Shown here piece after piece: positions 36,647 to 48,522 of a stretch of DNA of 64,000 bases. Under the pieces are notes generated by a model. It did no database searches and was not told the origin of the DNA. It saw nothing but the letters and a program-made list of their open reading frames with translations. The DNA comes from Nitrosospira sp. NpAV (GTDB lineage: Bacteria; Pseudomonadota; Gammaproteobacteria; Burkholderiales; Nitrosomonadaceae), in contig NZ_JXQM01000008.1 of NCBI RefSeq assembly GCF_000832065.1, forward strand, positions 186,001-250,000, in the 5' to 3' direction. Numbering within the stretch: the stretch's first letter is position 1; each line of letters begins with the position of its first letter. The translations under genes and the position numbers were made by a program.

Positions 36647-37804
36647 ATGCATTTCCTGAAGCTCATTCTGAGAAATACGTTGCGCCACAAACTGCGCACC
36701 GGGCTGACCGTGCTGGGCCTGATGGTGGCAATACTTGCTTTTGGACTATTGCGCACGGTTGTGGATGCCTGGTACGCGGGTGCGGAAGGCGCTTCATCAG
36801 CGCGGCTGGTGACACGGAATGCGATCTCGCTGGTATTTCCCCTACCCATCAATTACCAGGAACGTATTCGCAGAATTCAGGGTGTTACGGCAATTTCCCA
36901 TGCAAGCTGGTTCGGCGGTGTTTACGTTACGCCAAAGAACTTTTTTCCACAGTTCGCCGTCGATGCGAAAACCTATTTTAATCTTTATCCAGAGTACCTC
37001 ATTCCGCCAGCTGAATTGAAGGCATTCCTCACCGACCGCAAAGGCTGCGTGATTGGCCGCAAGCTGGCGAGCACGTATGGGTTCAAGATCGGCGATACCA
37101 TTCCTCTGCGCGGCACGATTTATCCGGGCTCATGGAGCTTCACGGTACGCGCCATTTATGATGGCGCGGAGGCGGGAACCGATACTTCTCAGTTTTTCTT
37201 TCACTGGGACTATCTCAATGAAACCATGAAAAAAGCGGTTGCCCGCAGAACCGATTGGATCGGTGTTTACGTGATCGAGATCTCAGACCCCGACAGGGCC
37301 GCGGAAATATCGACCGAGGTCGACGCAATGTTCAGAAATTCTCTTGCCGAGACCCTTACCGAAACAGAAAAAGCTTTTCAACTGGGATTTGTTTCCATGA
37401 CCGAAGCGATTGTGGTGGCGATACGCATCGTTTCGTTCCTGGTGATTTTCATTATCCTGGCGGTCATGGCGAACACCATGGCAATGACGGCGCGCGAGCG
37501 CATCGCCGAATACGCCACTCTCAAGGCGCTGGGTTTCGGCCCGCGCTTTCTCGCCGGGTTGATTTATGGCGAATCCCTCGCGATTGCGCTGGCTGGCGCA
37601 ATGACAGGCATTTTGCTCACCTTTCCTGTCGCTGACAGGTTCAGCGAACAGGTCGGCACACTGTTTCCGGTATTTGGGGTCTCGCTGGAGACTGTCTATA
37701 TGCAAGCCGCCGCCGCAATCGCGGTAGGCCTTGCGGCGGCAATACTACCCGCTTACCGCGCGGCCCGGGTATCCATTGTGGAAGGGCTGAGGAGCATCGG
37801 ATAG
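36647..37804 (+). CDS. ABC exporter permease, FtsX-like (first of two)
   Basis: 385-residue permease with the MacB-periplasmic-core then FtsX layout: one N-terminal span ([20 protein letters not shown]), a periplasmic domain (about 45-250) and three C-terminal spans ending [20 protein letters not shown] 36647 is chosen because it precedes the canonical [13 protein letters not shown] start and has a GGAG upstream; the frame is open to 36563, overlapping the ATPase gene. It is followed after three bases by its partner permease. Confidence 0.88.
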   Translation: MHFLKLILRNTLRHKLRTGLTVLGLMVAILAFGLLRTVVDAWYAGAEGASSARLVTRNAISLVFPLPINYQERIRRIQGVTAISHASWFGGVYVTPKNFFPQFAVDAKTYFNLYPEYLIPPAELKAFLTDRKGCVIGRKLASTYGFKIGDTIPLRGTIYPGSWSFTVRAIYDGAEAGTDTSQFFFHWDYLNETMKKAVARRTDWIGVYVIEISDPDRAAEISTEVDAMFRNSLAETLTETEKAFQLGFVSMTEAIVVAIRIVSFLVIFIILAVMANTMAMTARERIAEYATLKALGFGPRFLAGLIYGESLAIALAGAMTGILLTFPVADRFSEQVGTLFPVFGVSLETVYMQAAAAIAVGLAAAILPAYRAARVSIVEGLRSIG

Positions 37805-37807
37805 CTT

Positions 37808-38974
37808 ATGTCAGTTCCCCTTTCCTATATCTGGCGTAACCTCGCTGCCCGCAAGCTGACTACCCTGCTCACTGCGGGCGGCATGGCACTGGTGGTGTTT
37901 GTATTCGCGACGGTACTCATGCTGGAAGAAGGTCTCAGAAAAACACTGGTGGAAACCGGCTCCCCCGACAATGTGGTTATCACGCGCCGTTCCGCCGGAA
38001 CTGAAGTACAAAGCGTCATTGATCGCGACCAGGCCGCCATCGTGGAAAATCAGCCGGAAGTCGCCTACAGCGCAAACGGTTTGCGGCTGGCATCAAAAGA
38101 AACGATCGTGTTGATTTCTCTCGCCAAGCGCAACTCCGATAAAGCGTCCAATGTATTGATTCGCGGCGTGGGGCAAAAAGGCATCGAGCTGCGCCCACAA
38201 GTGGAAATCGCCGAGGGACGTATGTTTCGTCCCGGTTCAACGGAAATTATTGCCGGTAAGAGCGTGGCCGAACGTTACAAAGGTGCCGGTGTCGGCGAAA
38301 CACTGCGTTTCGGGCAGCGTGAATGGACGGTGGTCGGTATCATGGACGCAGGTAAGACCGGTTTCGATTCTGAAATATGGGGCGATGTGGATCAGTTGAT
38401 GCAGGCATTTCGCAGGCCGGTCTATTCTTCGGTAATATTGAAGCTGAACGATCCCGCGGTATTTCCTCAACTCAAGATCCGCATTGAGAATGATCCGCGC
38501 CTGACTCTGGAAGTCAAACAGGAAAGTGTCTTCTACGCCGAGCAATCGCAATTGCTGGCAAATTTCATTCGCTATCTGGGAATGATACTGTCGATCATCT
38601 TCTCCATCGGCGCGATTATCGGCGCGATGATCACCATGTATGCTTCCGTCGCCAACCGTGCTACGGAAATTGGTACTTTGCGCGCGCTGGGATTCCGCCG
38701 AAAGAATATTCTGGCCGCTTTTCTCATGGAAGCATTGATGCTTGGGGCGGCAGGGGGCGTGGTTGGACTGGTATTAGCCTCATTCATGCAACTTTTCACC
38801 ATTTCCACCATGAATTGGCAATCGTTTTCCGAACTCGCGTTCAGCTTTACCCTGAATGGTGCGATTATCATCAAGTCGTTTGCATTTGCACTTATCATGG
38901 GAGTCACCGGCGGCTTTCTTCCCGCCGCACGGGCCGCGCGCCTCAATATCGTGGATTCGCTGCGGGCGGCGTAA
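37808..38974 (+). CDS. ABC exporter permease, FtsX-like (second of two)
   Basis: 388-residue permease homologous to the one before it: YIWRNLAARKLTTLLTAGGMALVVFVFATVLML at the N-terminus, a periplasmic domain with VIAGK-type MacB motifs (IIAGKSVAERY), and FtsX spans with ATEIGTLRALGFRR and PAARAARLNIVDSLRAA. The two permeases probably pair as a heterodimer, unlike MacB, which is a homodimer fused to its ATPase. It is the last gene of the four-gene exporter. Confidence 0.88.
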   Translation: MSVPLSYIWRNLAARKLTTLLTAGGMALVVFVFATVLMLEEGLRKTLVETGSPDNVVITRRSAGTEVQSVIDRDQAAIVENQPEVAYSANGLRLASKETIVLISLAKRNSDKASNVLIRGVGQKGIELRPQVEIAEGRMFRPGSTEIIAGKSVAERYKGAGVGETLRFGQREWTVVGIMDAGKTGFDSEIWGDVDQLMQAFRRPVYSSVILKLNDPAVFPQLKIRIENDPRLTLEVKQESVFYAEQSQLLANFIRYLGMILSIIFSIGAIIGAMITMYASVANRATEIGTLRALGFRRKNILAAFLMEALMLGAAGGVVGLVLASFMQLFTISTMNWQSFSELAFSFTLNGAIIIKSFAFALIMGVTGGFLPAARAARLNIVDSLRAA

Positions 38975-39027
38975 TGGTGCCGGTCAGGGCGATTTGCATG
39001 CCCTGTGCATTTCTGCGGCACGGTGAA

Positions 39028-39567
39028 TCATTTGCGCAGCTCTTCTATGGTACCCATATGAAAACCCAGTTTCCCTTGCTGGCGTTCTTCAAAGTAACGT
39101 TTCAGCGGCTCGTGAATGACACGAAACGCCAACGTATCCCAGGGAATGTCCGCTTCCTCAAAAAGCTGGACATCCAGGCTTTCGATACCGGGTTTAAAAT
39201 CTAGATCCAGCAAGCGTGCACGAAACAGAACATGCACCTGATTGATATGGGGAATATTATAAATGGCGTACAGATCCCCCATTTCCACCCGCGCATTGGC
39301 TTCCTCCAGCGTTTCGCGTGCGGCACCCTGGACCAGTGTTTCGGCATTTTCCATGAAACCTGAAGGCACAGTCCATAAACCGTGGCGCGGCTCAATGGCG
39401 CGCCGGCATAGCAATATCCTGTCCTCCCACTCGGGTATGCAGCCCACCACTATCTTCGGATTCTGATAGTGGACAATGCCGCATGCAGGGCAAACATAAC
39501 GCGGCAAGTTGTCGCCTTCGGGAACGCGCAACTCCACCGGCGTGCCACAATTACTACAGAATTTCAT
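39028..39567 (-). CDS. Nudix hydrolase with zinc ribbon
   Basis: 179-residue protein. A short N-terminal zinc ribbon (CSNCG, then CPACG) precedes a Nudix domain whose box is visible in GFMENAETLVQGAARETLEE. It hydrolyses a nucleoside diphosphate-linked compound; relatives with such a ribbon include NADH pyrophosphatase-like proteins, but the NudC-specific signature was not seen, so the substrate is open. Its ATG overlaps the stop of the upstream DUF482 gene (ATGA), suggesting coupling. Confidence 0.85.
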   Translation of the reverse strand: MKFCSNCGTPVELRVPEGDNLPRYVCPACGIVHYQNPKIVVGCIPEWEDRILLCRRAIEPRHGLWTVPSGFMENAETLVQGAARETLEEANARVEMGDLYAIYNIPHINQVHVLFRARLLDLDFKPGIESLDVQLFEEADIPWDTLAFRVIHEPLKRYFEERQQGKLGFHMGTIEELRK

Positions 39568-40727
39568 TTCTCTTTCATTTCTTTCTTAAAGGGCGAGCTC
39601 TCATTCAGCTCATCCAGATAATGATTGATATCCTGGGCCTCACGCTTCAAGTAATTCCCGATGGCGGCGGCGAATTCGGGATGCGCAAGCCAGTGCGCCG
39701 ACCAGACGCGAACGGGAAGGAAGCCACGCGCAAGCTTATGCTCTCCCTGCGCGCCACCTTCAAACAACGCGATACGATGGGCAATGCAGAATTCGATGGC
39801 CTGATAATAGCAGGTCTCGAAATGCAGTCCAGGAACAAACTCCATCGTGCCCCAGTACCGCCCATACAGCGTGCGAGAGTTATGCAGATTCAGGGCGGCG
39901 GCAACGGGCTGGCCGTCGCGCAATGCCAGAATCAGCAATACATTTTCCGGCATGCTTTTGCCGAGCCGCAAAAAGAATTCCAGATTGAGGTAAGGCATGG
40001 AATGGTGATCGCGGTAAGTTTTATTGTAGCAGTTGACAAAAAAACGCCAGTGGTCGCAATTTGCATCATAACCGGACAGCCACTGAAAACGAATCCCTTC
40101 AGCATGAACCCTGCGCCGCTCCTGTCGGATTTTCTTGCGTTTGCCATGACTCAACTCCCCCAGAAAAGCTTCGAAATCTTCATAGCCGCCAACCTCTCGA
40201 TTCTTCCAGTGGAACTGGATACCGTGCCGTAACGTCATCCCTGCCATCTCCATTTCGCGCGCCTCATCCTCTCGCGGGAACAGGCAATGGAACGATGACA
40301 TACCTGTTTCCGCGGTTTTGCCTTTGGCCATTTTCAATGCGGCCGAAACCAGCAAGGCGCGATGCTCCGCAGTTTCCGCCAGCAGACGCCGTCCGGTGAC
40401 AGGGCTGAAAGGTACTGCACTCAGCAACTTGGGGTAATACGCATGGCCACAACGTCGATAGGCATCTGCCCACGCCCAGTCGAATACATACTCCCCATAG
40501 GAGTGGCTTTTCAAATAAAGCGGCAACGCGCCGCGTAGGGTGTTTCTTTCCCACAACGTGACAAATCGCGGCAGCCAACCGGTTTTCCCTGATACGCATC
40601 CGGTATCATGCATGGCGGAAAGAAATTCATATCGCAGGAATGGATCGTCCCCGGCAAGCGCGTTCCATGCCTTCACCGGAATACCATCAAGCGTATCAAT
40701 TATTTTAATTTCAAACGCTGAAATCAT
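39564..40727 (-). CDS. DUF482/FemAB-like acyltransferase-fold protein
   Basis: 387-residue member of the PF04339 family, whose fold is a double GNAT like FemAB. Typical motifs are WNALAGDDPFLRYEFLSA, YVFDWAWADAYRR, YYPKLLSAVPFSPVTG, GKRKKIRQERR and FEGGAQGEHKLARGF. Family members are proposed to modify peptidoglycan or amino acids, without firm biochemical proof. ATG 40727 gives the normal N-terminus; the frame is open to 40844. It forms an operon with the Nudix gene. Confidence 0.85.
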   Translation of the reverse strand: MISAFEIKIIDTLDGIPVKAWNALAGDDPFLRYEFLSAMHDTGCVSGKTGWLPRFVTLWERNTLRGALPLYLKSHSYGEYVFDWAWADAYRRCGHAYYPKLLSAVPFSPVTGRRLLAETAEHRALLVSAALKMAKGKTAETGMSSFHCLFPREDEAREMEMAGMTLRHGIQFHWKNREVGGYEDFEAFLGELSHGKRKKIRQERRRVHAEGIRFQWLSGYDANCDHWRFFVNCYNKTYRDHHSMPYLNLEFFLRLGKSMPENVLLILALRDGQPVAAALNLHNSRTLYGRYWGTMEFVPGLHFETCYYQAIEFCIAHRIALFEGGAQGEHKLARGFLPVRVWSAHWLAHPEFAAAIGNYLKREAQDINHYLDELNESSPFKKEMKEK

Positions 40728-40970
40728 GCGGGAATTGTCGCGCTTGCTCTCATTGCGCGCAAGACTATGCAAGATGGTGCATTCTGTTATTATTTGGTGA
40801 TTGTTAATGCAAAGAAATTGCCAGTACCGAGATAGAGATAGCAAAAATCATCCTGATCACGAAGCTCGCCATGCGCATTTTATAGATCGAAAGCGCCAGC
40901 GTAACCCGATCTCCCTGCCCATCAACGCAGAGATATTGCAAATTAAGTCCATCCCCTCCTCTCCCCAGCC

Positions 40971-42587
40971 ATGAAGCTCGCCATTGCCCAGATTAATTGT
41001 ACGGTCGGCGACCTTGGCGGGAATCTCCGCAAAATCCTGGATTATACCCACCAGGCTAGAAGTGCCGGAGCCGGTTTGGTTGTCACGCCCGAGTTGGCAC
41101 TCTCAGGCTATCCGCCGGAAGATCTGCTACTGCGCAACGGTTTCCGGCTGGCATGCGAAAAGGCCCTTTCCGAATTGGCCCAAGAAATAAAAGACTTAAC
41201 GCTACTGGTGGGGCATCCCCATCTCGCGGACGGTAAACTCTATAATGCGGCTTCAGTGATACGCGACGGCAAAATTATCGCCACCTATCACAAGAATCTG
41301 CTCCCCAATGACTCTGTATTCGATGAGCGGCGTTATTTCGAGCCAGGTTCCGATTCCTGCCTGTTTGAACTGGAAGGAATAAGATTCGGCGTCAATATTT
41401 GTCAGGATATCTGGCAAGAAAATACAGCTAGCCGCGCCAGGAAAGCGGGAGCCGATGTGCTGATAGTGCTGAATGCATCTCCTTATCATATGCGCAAGCA
41501 AACCCTGCGCCACCAGATTGTGCGTCAACGCATCGGTGAAACAGGAATGCCCATGATTTATACCAATCTGGTAGGCGCACAGGATGAACTGATATTCGAC
41601 GGTGCATCATTCGCAATGAATGGCAGAGGCGATCTGACGCATCAATTCAATGAGTTCACGGAAACCCTCGGCCTGATCGAATTGCAAAACGGCAGCCCCA
41701 TGCCCGGAAAAATCGCACCCTCGCAAACACTGGAAGCAACCGTTTATCAAGGATTGTGTCTTGGCCTCAAGGATTATGTGGGGAAGAATGGCATACCGGG
41801 AGTGTTGCTGGGACTTTCCGGCGGCGTCGATTCTGCACTCACGCTGGCGATCGCGGTGGATGCACTGGGTGCCGGCAAAGTGGAAGCGGTCATGATGCCG
41901 TCACCGTTTACCGCGGATATCAGCCTACAGGATGCGCGCATGATGGCGGAGATATTGAAGGTGCGTTACAGCGAACTTTCCATCCGACCGGTATTTGACA
42001 AATTCCTGGATACGCTGGCCACACAAATCCCGAAGCCGTCCGGTCATAATCAGCCGGATACCACTGAGGAGAATCTGCAAGCGCGCATACGCGGCAACTT
42101 GCTGATGGCGTTATCCAACAAATACGGCTCCATTGTGCTTACGACCGGCAACAAATCAGAAATAGCCGTAGGCTACTGTACGCTTTATGGCGATATGGCG
42201 GGGGGCTTCTCGGTGCTGAAGGATATCACCAAGACCATGGTGTACCGGCTTTGCCACTACCGCAACACGCTGGGAAGTGTCATCCCGGAACGCGTCATCA
42301 GCCGCCCGCCTTCGGCCGAGTTGCGACCCGGCCAGACCGATCAGGACAGCCTGCCGCCTTACGACGTCCTCGACGGCATCGTCGAAGCGTATATGGAACG
42401 CGACTTGTCGTTGCGGGAAATTCTAAACATGAAGTATGCCGAGGCCGACGTGCGGCGGGTGGTGCAGCTTATCCGCCTGAATGAGTACAAACGCCGCCAG
42501 AGCCCCCCGGGCATTCGAATCACGCAGCGAGGTTTCGGCAAGGATTGGCGCTATCCGATCACGTCAAAATATCGAGACGAATTTTAA
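40971..42587 (+). CDS. nadE: Glutamine-dependent NAD+ synthetase
   Basis: 538-residue bifunctional enzyme making NAD+ from deamido-NAD+. The N-terminal nitrilase-type glutaminase domain ([18 protein letters not shown], catalytic Cys in GVNICQDIW) frees ammonia. The C-terminal synthetase has the PP-loop [13 protein letters not shown] (about 281-293) and [18 protein letters not shown]. Length is normal. The TAA stop lies inside the TTAA that bounds the MITE-like element, so the native downstream sequence has probably been displaced. Confidence 0.95.
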   Translation: MKLAIAQINCTVGDLGGNLRKILDYTHQARSAGAGLVVTPELALSGYPPEDLLLRNGFRLACEKALSELAQEIKDLTLLVGHPHLADGKLYNAASVIRDGKIIATYHKNLLPNDSVFDERRYFEPGSDSCLFELEGIRFGVNICQDIWQENTASRARKAGADVLIVLNASPYHMRKQTLRHQIVRQRIGETGMPMIYTNLVGAQDELIFDGASFAMNGRGDLTHQFNEFTETLGLIELQNGSPMPGKIAPSQTLEATVYQGLCLGLKDYVGKNGIPGVLLGLSGGVDSALTLAIAVDALGAGKVEAVMMPSPFTADISLQDARMMAEILKVRYSELSIRPVFDKFLDTLATQIPKPSGHNQPDTTEENLQARIRGNLLMALSNKYGSIVLTTGNKSEIAVGYCTLYGDMAGGFSVLKDITKTMVYRLCHYRNTLGSVIPERVISRPPSAELRPGQTDQDSLPPYDVLDGIVEAYMERDLSLREILNMKYAEADVRRVVQLIRLNEYKRRQSPPGIRITQRGFGKDWRYPITSKYRDEF

Positions 42588-42752
42588 CCCGGATGTTTCA
42601 TAAATTCGCGTGATGATCGCGCAGGATTTTGGTTTGTAGGGGGGTTTTGTGAAAGAGTGGCGTAGTTATTCATACGCCCGACTGAACAAAATTTTCATAC
42701 GAAACAAAAGACCGGCGAGGACGCGCGTCAATTTATGAAACATCCGGGTTAA
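42584..42752. mobile_element. MITE-like element with 19-bp inverted ends and TTAA duplication
   Basis: Two perfect inverted repeats, CCCGGATGTTTCATAAATT at 42588-42606 and its complement at 42730-42748, bound a 161-bp element with no coding capacity. TTAA occurs on both outer sides (42584-42587 and 42749-42752), as expected for a target-site duplication. The left TTAA contains the nadE stop codon. Ends of this kind resemble those of IS1380/IS4-group elements, but no transposase is present, so the parent is not known. Only one copy was seen in this window. Confidence 0.75.
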
Positions 42753-42792
42753 TAGCTAATCAACAATCAAGATTTAACATTCCATAACCTCG

Positions 42793-42798
42793 TATAAT
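42793..42798 (+). promoter_or_regulatory. Likely -10 box of the PII gene promoter
   Basis: A perfect TATAAT 105 bases before the PII ATG and 40 bases after the right end of the MITE-like element. The best -35 candidates (TTAACA at 42774-42779) are too close, so a sigma-70 promoter is only partly supported. The long leader could hold further NtrC-type control, but no clear sites were recognised. Confidence 0.45.
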
Positions 42799-42851
42799 CA
42801 ACTCGGCGAAGAGCCAAACGTATACCGCTGACTGCGACCGTAATTTGATAA

Positions 42852-43241
<390 letters not shown>

Positions 43242-43434
43242 CATAGGGGAACCAGCCTATACGAGTGCCGCCCGTCCGCCAGACTATGGAAGCATGGTAC
43301 TGGTCGTCTGGTCCCCGCGTTAACCGCCCTCCCTGCTTAAGCTGCGGTTCTGCACTCCCCGCACTGTCCCATCCATTGCCTATCGAGCGCCAAGACATAT
43401 TGGAACTTCGCCCGCATACGGTTATCTTATCCTC

Positions 43435-45144
43435 ATGAAATTTCGCTATTTAGTGGCGGCTTTACCTCTATTGTTCCCCACCAATATTGTTGCCGCGGGA
43501 CTGCCCGATCTCGGTGACGCATCCCAGGTTACTTTCTCGCCGGCAGACGAGCGGGAACTTGGATTGCGGATCATGTCCGAAATTCGGGCTGACCCCAGTT
43601 ATCTTGACGATGCCGAAGTCGCCGAATATCTGACCCATCTTGGAACCCGTTTGCTTCTGAATTCACGCGAGACGCGCCCCGATCAGGAGTTTGAATTCTT
43701 TGCGGTGAAAGATCCGATGATCAATGCGTTTGCACTGCCCGGCGGCTTTATGGGCTTCAATACCGGCCTTATACTTACCGCGCAAAGTGAATCGGAGCTG
43801 GCTGGCGTTATGGCGCATGAAATCGCGCATGTTACCCAGAAACACCTCGCACGCATCATTGCCGGACAGCGATACAGCATTCTAACTTCTCTGGCGGCAA
43901 TGGCATTGGCGGTTCTGGCTTCGCGCACAAATCCACAGGCGGCGCAAGCCGTTCTGATTGGCTCGCAGGCGCACCAAATTCAGTCGCAACTGAATTTCAC
44001 GCGGGATCATGAAAAAGAGGCCGATCGTATCGGGCTGAATATACTGATTAGTGCTGGCCTTGATCCGCGCGGCATGTCGGAATTCTTCGAGCGTTTGCAA
44101 AAGGCCGGACGATTCCGTGAAAACGGCGCACCCTCATATCTACGCACCCACCCGATTACTTATGAGCGAATCGCGGATATCGATAACCGCACGCACAGTC
44201 TGCCTTACCGCCAGGTTCCCGATAGCCTGGATTTCCTGTTGGTACGAGCCAAGCTGCGGGCCACTATGGATACTCCCGGCGATGCGGTGGAATACTTTGA
44301 CTCTGCTTTGCGGGAGAAGCGCTATGCCAGTGAAGCTGTGGAGCGCTACGGACTGATCAATGCCTTGCTGCGGAGCCACAAGTTCGTACGGGCGGACAAA
44401 GAATTGGTGCAACTGTATGACAACTTGCAGGCTGAGGCGGATGAGGCGCTGGAAAACCACTCCCTGAGCGCGGCTCCCCAGAGCATATATAAGACCCCGC
44501 TATCGAGCGACGTGATCGAAATGCTGGCGGAACGTGCCCGGCTTGCCATAGGGGAGCCGGTGGAAACACTCAACATTTACAAAGCCGCGCCACGAATATA
44601 CCGGCCGCGACATTCCTCAAACAACAATTACATCGGAACGGATAAAACGCTGGAAAACCATCACCTCGGTGCAACAATCCGAATTACGCGTAAAACACCG
44701 CGGCCAAGCGCCATGATCGAAACCCTCGCGGCACGCGTTAAACTTGCCATGGGCCAAACCGCGGAAGCGTTCGATATTTATGAAGCCGCGCTACGAATAT
44801 ATCCACAGCACCGGGCATTAATCTATGACTATGCTGATGCACTGCTTCGCAATACTGGCGCTGATGCGGCGCTAACGTTTGTTAACCGGCAATTGCAATA
44901 TACGCCCAACGACATACGCCTTTACCAGCTGCAGGCACAAAGCTACGGCGCGCTCGGGGATATGATGATGCAGCACCGCGCGCAGGCGGAAATCTATACG
45001 CGCCAAGGCAAGGTCGATGCCGCCATCGAACAGCTGCAGATCGCGTTGAAAGGTGACGATGGCGATTTCTACCAGAAATCCAGCGTGGAGGCGCGCCTCA
45101 AGGAATTGCGCACACTGGCCGAAGCGAAAAAAAAGGAGAAATAA
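43435..45144 (+). CDS. M48-family metalloprotease with TPR tail, BepA-like
   Basis: 569 residues: signal peptide (about 1-21), M48 peptidase domain with HEIAH (128-132) and the third zinc ligand in HEKEADRIG (192-200), then TPR-like helices. It resembles BepA/YfgC, a periplasmic chaperone-protease that tends outer-membrane protein assembly. The protein is longer than E. coli BepA (487). Much of the excess comes from a tandem internal duplication of about 67 residues (339-393 and 406-460). It stands alone, with its own upstream gap of about 190 bases. Confidence 0.88.
   Translation: MKFRYLVAALPLLFPTNIVAAGLPDLGDASQVTFSPADERELGLRIMSEIRADPSYLDDAEVAEYLTHLGTRLLLNSRETRPDQEFEFFAVKDPMINAFALPGGFMGFNTGLILTAQSESELAGVMAHEIAHVTQKHLARIIAGQRYSILTSLAAMALAVLASRTNPQAAQAVLIGSQAHQIQSQLNFTRDHEKEADRIGLNILISAGLDPRGMSEFFERLQKAGRFRENGAPSYLRTHPITYERIADIDNRTHSLPYRQVPDSLDFLLVRAKLRATMDTPGDAVEYFDSALREKRYASEAVERYGLINALLRSHKFVRADKELVQLYDNLQAEADEALENHSLSAAPQSIYKTPLSSDVIEMLAERARLAIGEPVETLNIYKAAPRIYRPRHSSNNNYIGTDKTLENHHLGATIRITRKTPRPSAMIETLAARVKLAMGQTAEAFDIYEAALRIYPQHRALIYDYADALLRNTGADAALTFVNRQLQYTPNDIRLYQLQAQSYGALGDMMMQHRAQAEIYTRQGKVDAAIEQLQIALKGDDGDFYQKSSVEARLKELRTLAEAKKKEK
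44449..44814 (+). repeat. Tandem internal duplication in the M48 protease
   Basis: Two diverged copies, 44449-44613 and 44650-44814, offset by 201 bases. Both start LENH and carry a TP-IE-LA-RARLA/RVKLA-IY-AA-RIY pattern. The second copy fits a TPR motif (EAFDIYEAALRIYPQHR); the first has lost a helix residue pattern (AAPRIY) and is followed by an Asn-rich linker. Confidence 0.8.
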
Positions 45145-45326
45145 GTACGGGCCAATCCATTCTCGTTTTGCGGCACGATCGCAGGTAATCCATTACGCGG
45201 CTTTTCGGGCCACCCGAGGGCCGGCGTCCCAATAGATTATCCGGATGATTTCTAAATGCCGCGCACTCGGGTAACATTCGGCTTTCATTTTTTCCCACCC
45301 TGGTAGCGGACATTCCCGAGATACGC

Positions 45327-46475
45327 ATGGCATTTATCCCCCGCAGCAGGTTGCTCATACTCATCGTGGCATTGCTATCAGTCTTGATTGGCTTTTGGTA
45401 CTGGCAAACGAAACCCGACTCCAGGCAGGAACGCTACAAAACCCAGGTTGTCGACCGCGGCGACATCGTACAAAATATTTCCGCTAACGGCACCCTCAAC
45501 CCCGTTGTGCTGGTCAATGTCGGCACCCAGGTCTCGGGCACGGTATACAAGCTCTATGCGGACTTCAACGATGCGGTAGAGGAGGGGCAGATACTGGTTG
45601 AGCTTGATCCCTCGCTATTCCAGGCCCAGTTGCATCAGTCGGAAGCCAATGTGGTAAACGCCCGCACCGCATTGAAGCTGGCCAACAACAAAATGGCCCG
45701 TAACCGCGCCCTGGTGGAACAGGGCTTTATTTCTCCCGATGCGCTGGAAGCGGTCGAACAAACACTCGAAGGCGCCCGCGCCCAGCTTGCGGTAAGCGAG
45801 GCGCAGCTTGCGCGCGATCGTACCAATCTCAACTACAGCGTGATCCGCTCGCCCATTTCCGGCGTAGTCATCGCGCGTAACGTGGATATCGGCCAGACGG
45901 TGGCGGCAAGCTTTCAGACACCCACCCTATTCCAAATTGCCAAGGATCTGCGCCAGATGCAGATCGACACCAGTGTGGCAGAGGCGGACATCGGCCAGCT
46001 GCATCTTGGCCAAGTGGTCAACTTTACCGTCGATGCCTTTCAGGAGCGAGAGTTCACCGGCACGGTAAAACAGGTGCGCCTCAACCCCACCATTCAGCAA
46101 AATGTGGTGTCATACAATGTGGTGGTAGCGGTGGCCAATGACGAAGGGGTATTGCTCCCCGGCATGACCGCCAACGTCCACTTCACCGTCAATCAGAAAA
46201 AAGATGTCCTGCGGGTTCCCAATGCGGCTTTGCGCTATAAGCCAGCCGAGAACGACTCGGATTCCGGGACGGCGACCGCCAGGCAACCGGGCAAGCAAAT
46301 GGTTTACCGGCTGGAAGAAGGCAAAGCCGTCCCCGTCAACATCAAAACCGGCGTTGCCGATAACAGTTTTACCGAAGTCATGGAAGATGCAATCAAGCAA
46401 GGCGATAAACTGATCATTCGCGAAACCGCCGACAAGGACAAATCCGCCAGTAAACTCAAATTCAGAATGTTCTGA
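45327..46475 (+). CDS. MacA-like periplasmic adaptor
   Basis: 382-residue membrane-fusion protein, closely MacA-like: one N-terminal span (LLILIVALLSVLIGFWYW), barrel-sandwich half IVQNISANGTLNPVVLVNVGTQVSGTV, a short coiled-coil hairpin, RSPISGVVIARNVDIGQTVAASFQTPTLF, and a C-terminal barrel. In MacAB it couples the ABC transporter to a TolC-type channel. No outer-membrane channel gene is adjacent. Its stop overlaps the ATPase start by one base (TGATG). Confidence 0.9.
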   Translation: MAFIPRSRLLILIVALLSVLIGFWYWQTKPDSRQERYKTQVVDRGDIVQNISANGTLNPVVLVNVGTQVSGTVYKLYADFNDAVEEGQILVELDPSLFQAQLHQSEANVVNARTALKLANNKMARNRALVEQGFISPDALEAVEQTLEGARAQLAVSEAQLARDRTNLNYSVIRSPISGVVIARNVDIGQTVAASFQTPTLFQIAKDLRQMQIDTSVAEADIGQLHLGQVVNFTVDAFQEREFTGTVKQVRLNPTIQQNVVSYNVVVAVANDEGVLLPGMTANVHFTVNQKKDVLRVPNAALRYKPAENDSDSGTATARQPGKQMVYRLEEGKAVPVNIKTGVADNSFTEVMEDAIKQGDKLIIRETADKDKSASKLKFRMF

Positions 46476-47208
46476 TGATTCCGCAACGCCATGTTTCCGG
46501 TGACCCGCTGCTCAAGGTCGAGAATCTTAGCAAGACTTACAGCCTGGATAGCGGTGTCAAAGGGGGGGGAACGGTCAATAGCCAGGTACTTTTTGACGTG
46601 AACCTGACGATCGAGCGAGGAGAGTTCGTCGCCATCATGGGACATTCCGGGTCGGGCAAATCCACGCTGATGAATATACTTGGCTGTCTGGATACGCCTA
46701 CCAGCGGCCATTATTGGCTCGATGGACGGGATATCGCGTCGCTTTCGGACGATGAACTCGCGCGCGTGCGTAATCGCAACATCGGTTTTGTATTTCAGGG
46801 TTTCAACCTGCTTAAACGCATGACGGCGTTGGATAACGTCGCCACCCCGCTGCTCTATGCTGGCGCGACCCGTTCGGAAAGCCGCAAGCGCGCGCTGGAA
46901 CTCTTGCGTCAGACCGGGTTGGGAAACTTTGCGGCGTATCAGCCCAACCAGCTTTCCGGTGGACAGCAGCAGCGTGTGGCCATCAGCCGCGCGCTGGTCA
47001 ACAACCCGCAGCTCATCCTTGCGGATGAACCCACCGGCAATCTCGACACCCAGACCAGCCGAGAAATCATGGCGATTTTTGAGCAACTCAACCGCGAGCA
47101 GGGCATTACGATTGTACTTGTCACGCACGAAGACGACATTGCCGCCTGCACCCGGCGATTGGTTCGCCTGCAGGATGGACGCGTTGTGCATGATGGCAGG
47201 GTACCCAC

Positions 47209-47212
<4 letters not shown>
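46475..47212 (+). CDS. MacB-like ABC exporter ATPase
   Basis: 245-residue ATPase with Walker A GHSGSGKST, signature [15 protein letters not shown], Walker [13 protein letters not shown] and switch THEDDIAAC. In E. coli MacB the ATPase and permease are one polypeptide; here they are separate proteins with overlapping genes (ATGA at 47209-47212). Probable substrates are macrolides, peptides or lipids, but none can be named from sequence. Confidence 0.9.
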
Positions 47213-48432
<1,220 letters not shown>

Positions 48433-48522
48433 CGGCCAAAGTTGAGACGCCAGCCTCTTATGGAGCATCTGCTGTGACAATTATTGTGATAGCTTGATGA
48501 CTCCTTTTCGAGAGAAATATTT

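Noticed and set aside
42584-42752. Inverted repeat after nadE as an intrinsic terminator
   Set aside because: The arms are 123 bases apart with no T-run, and the flanking TTAA duplication fits an insertion better.
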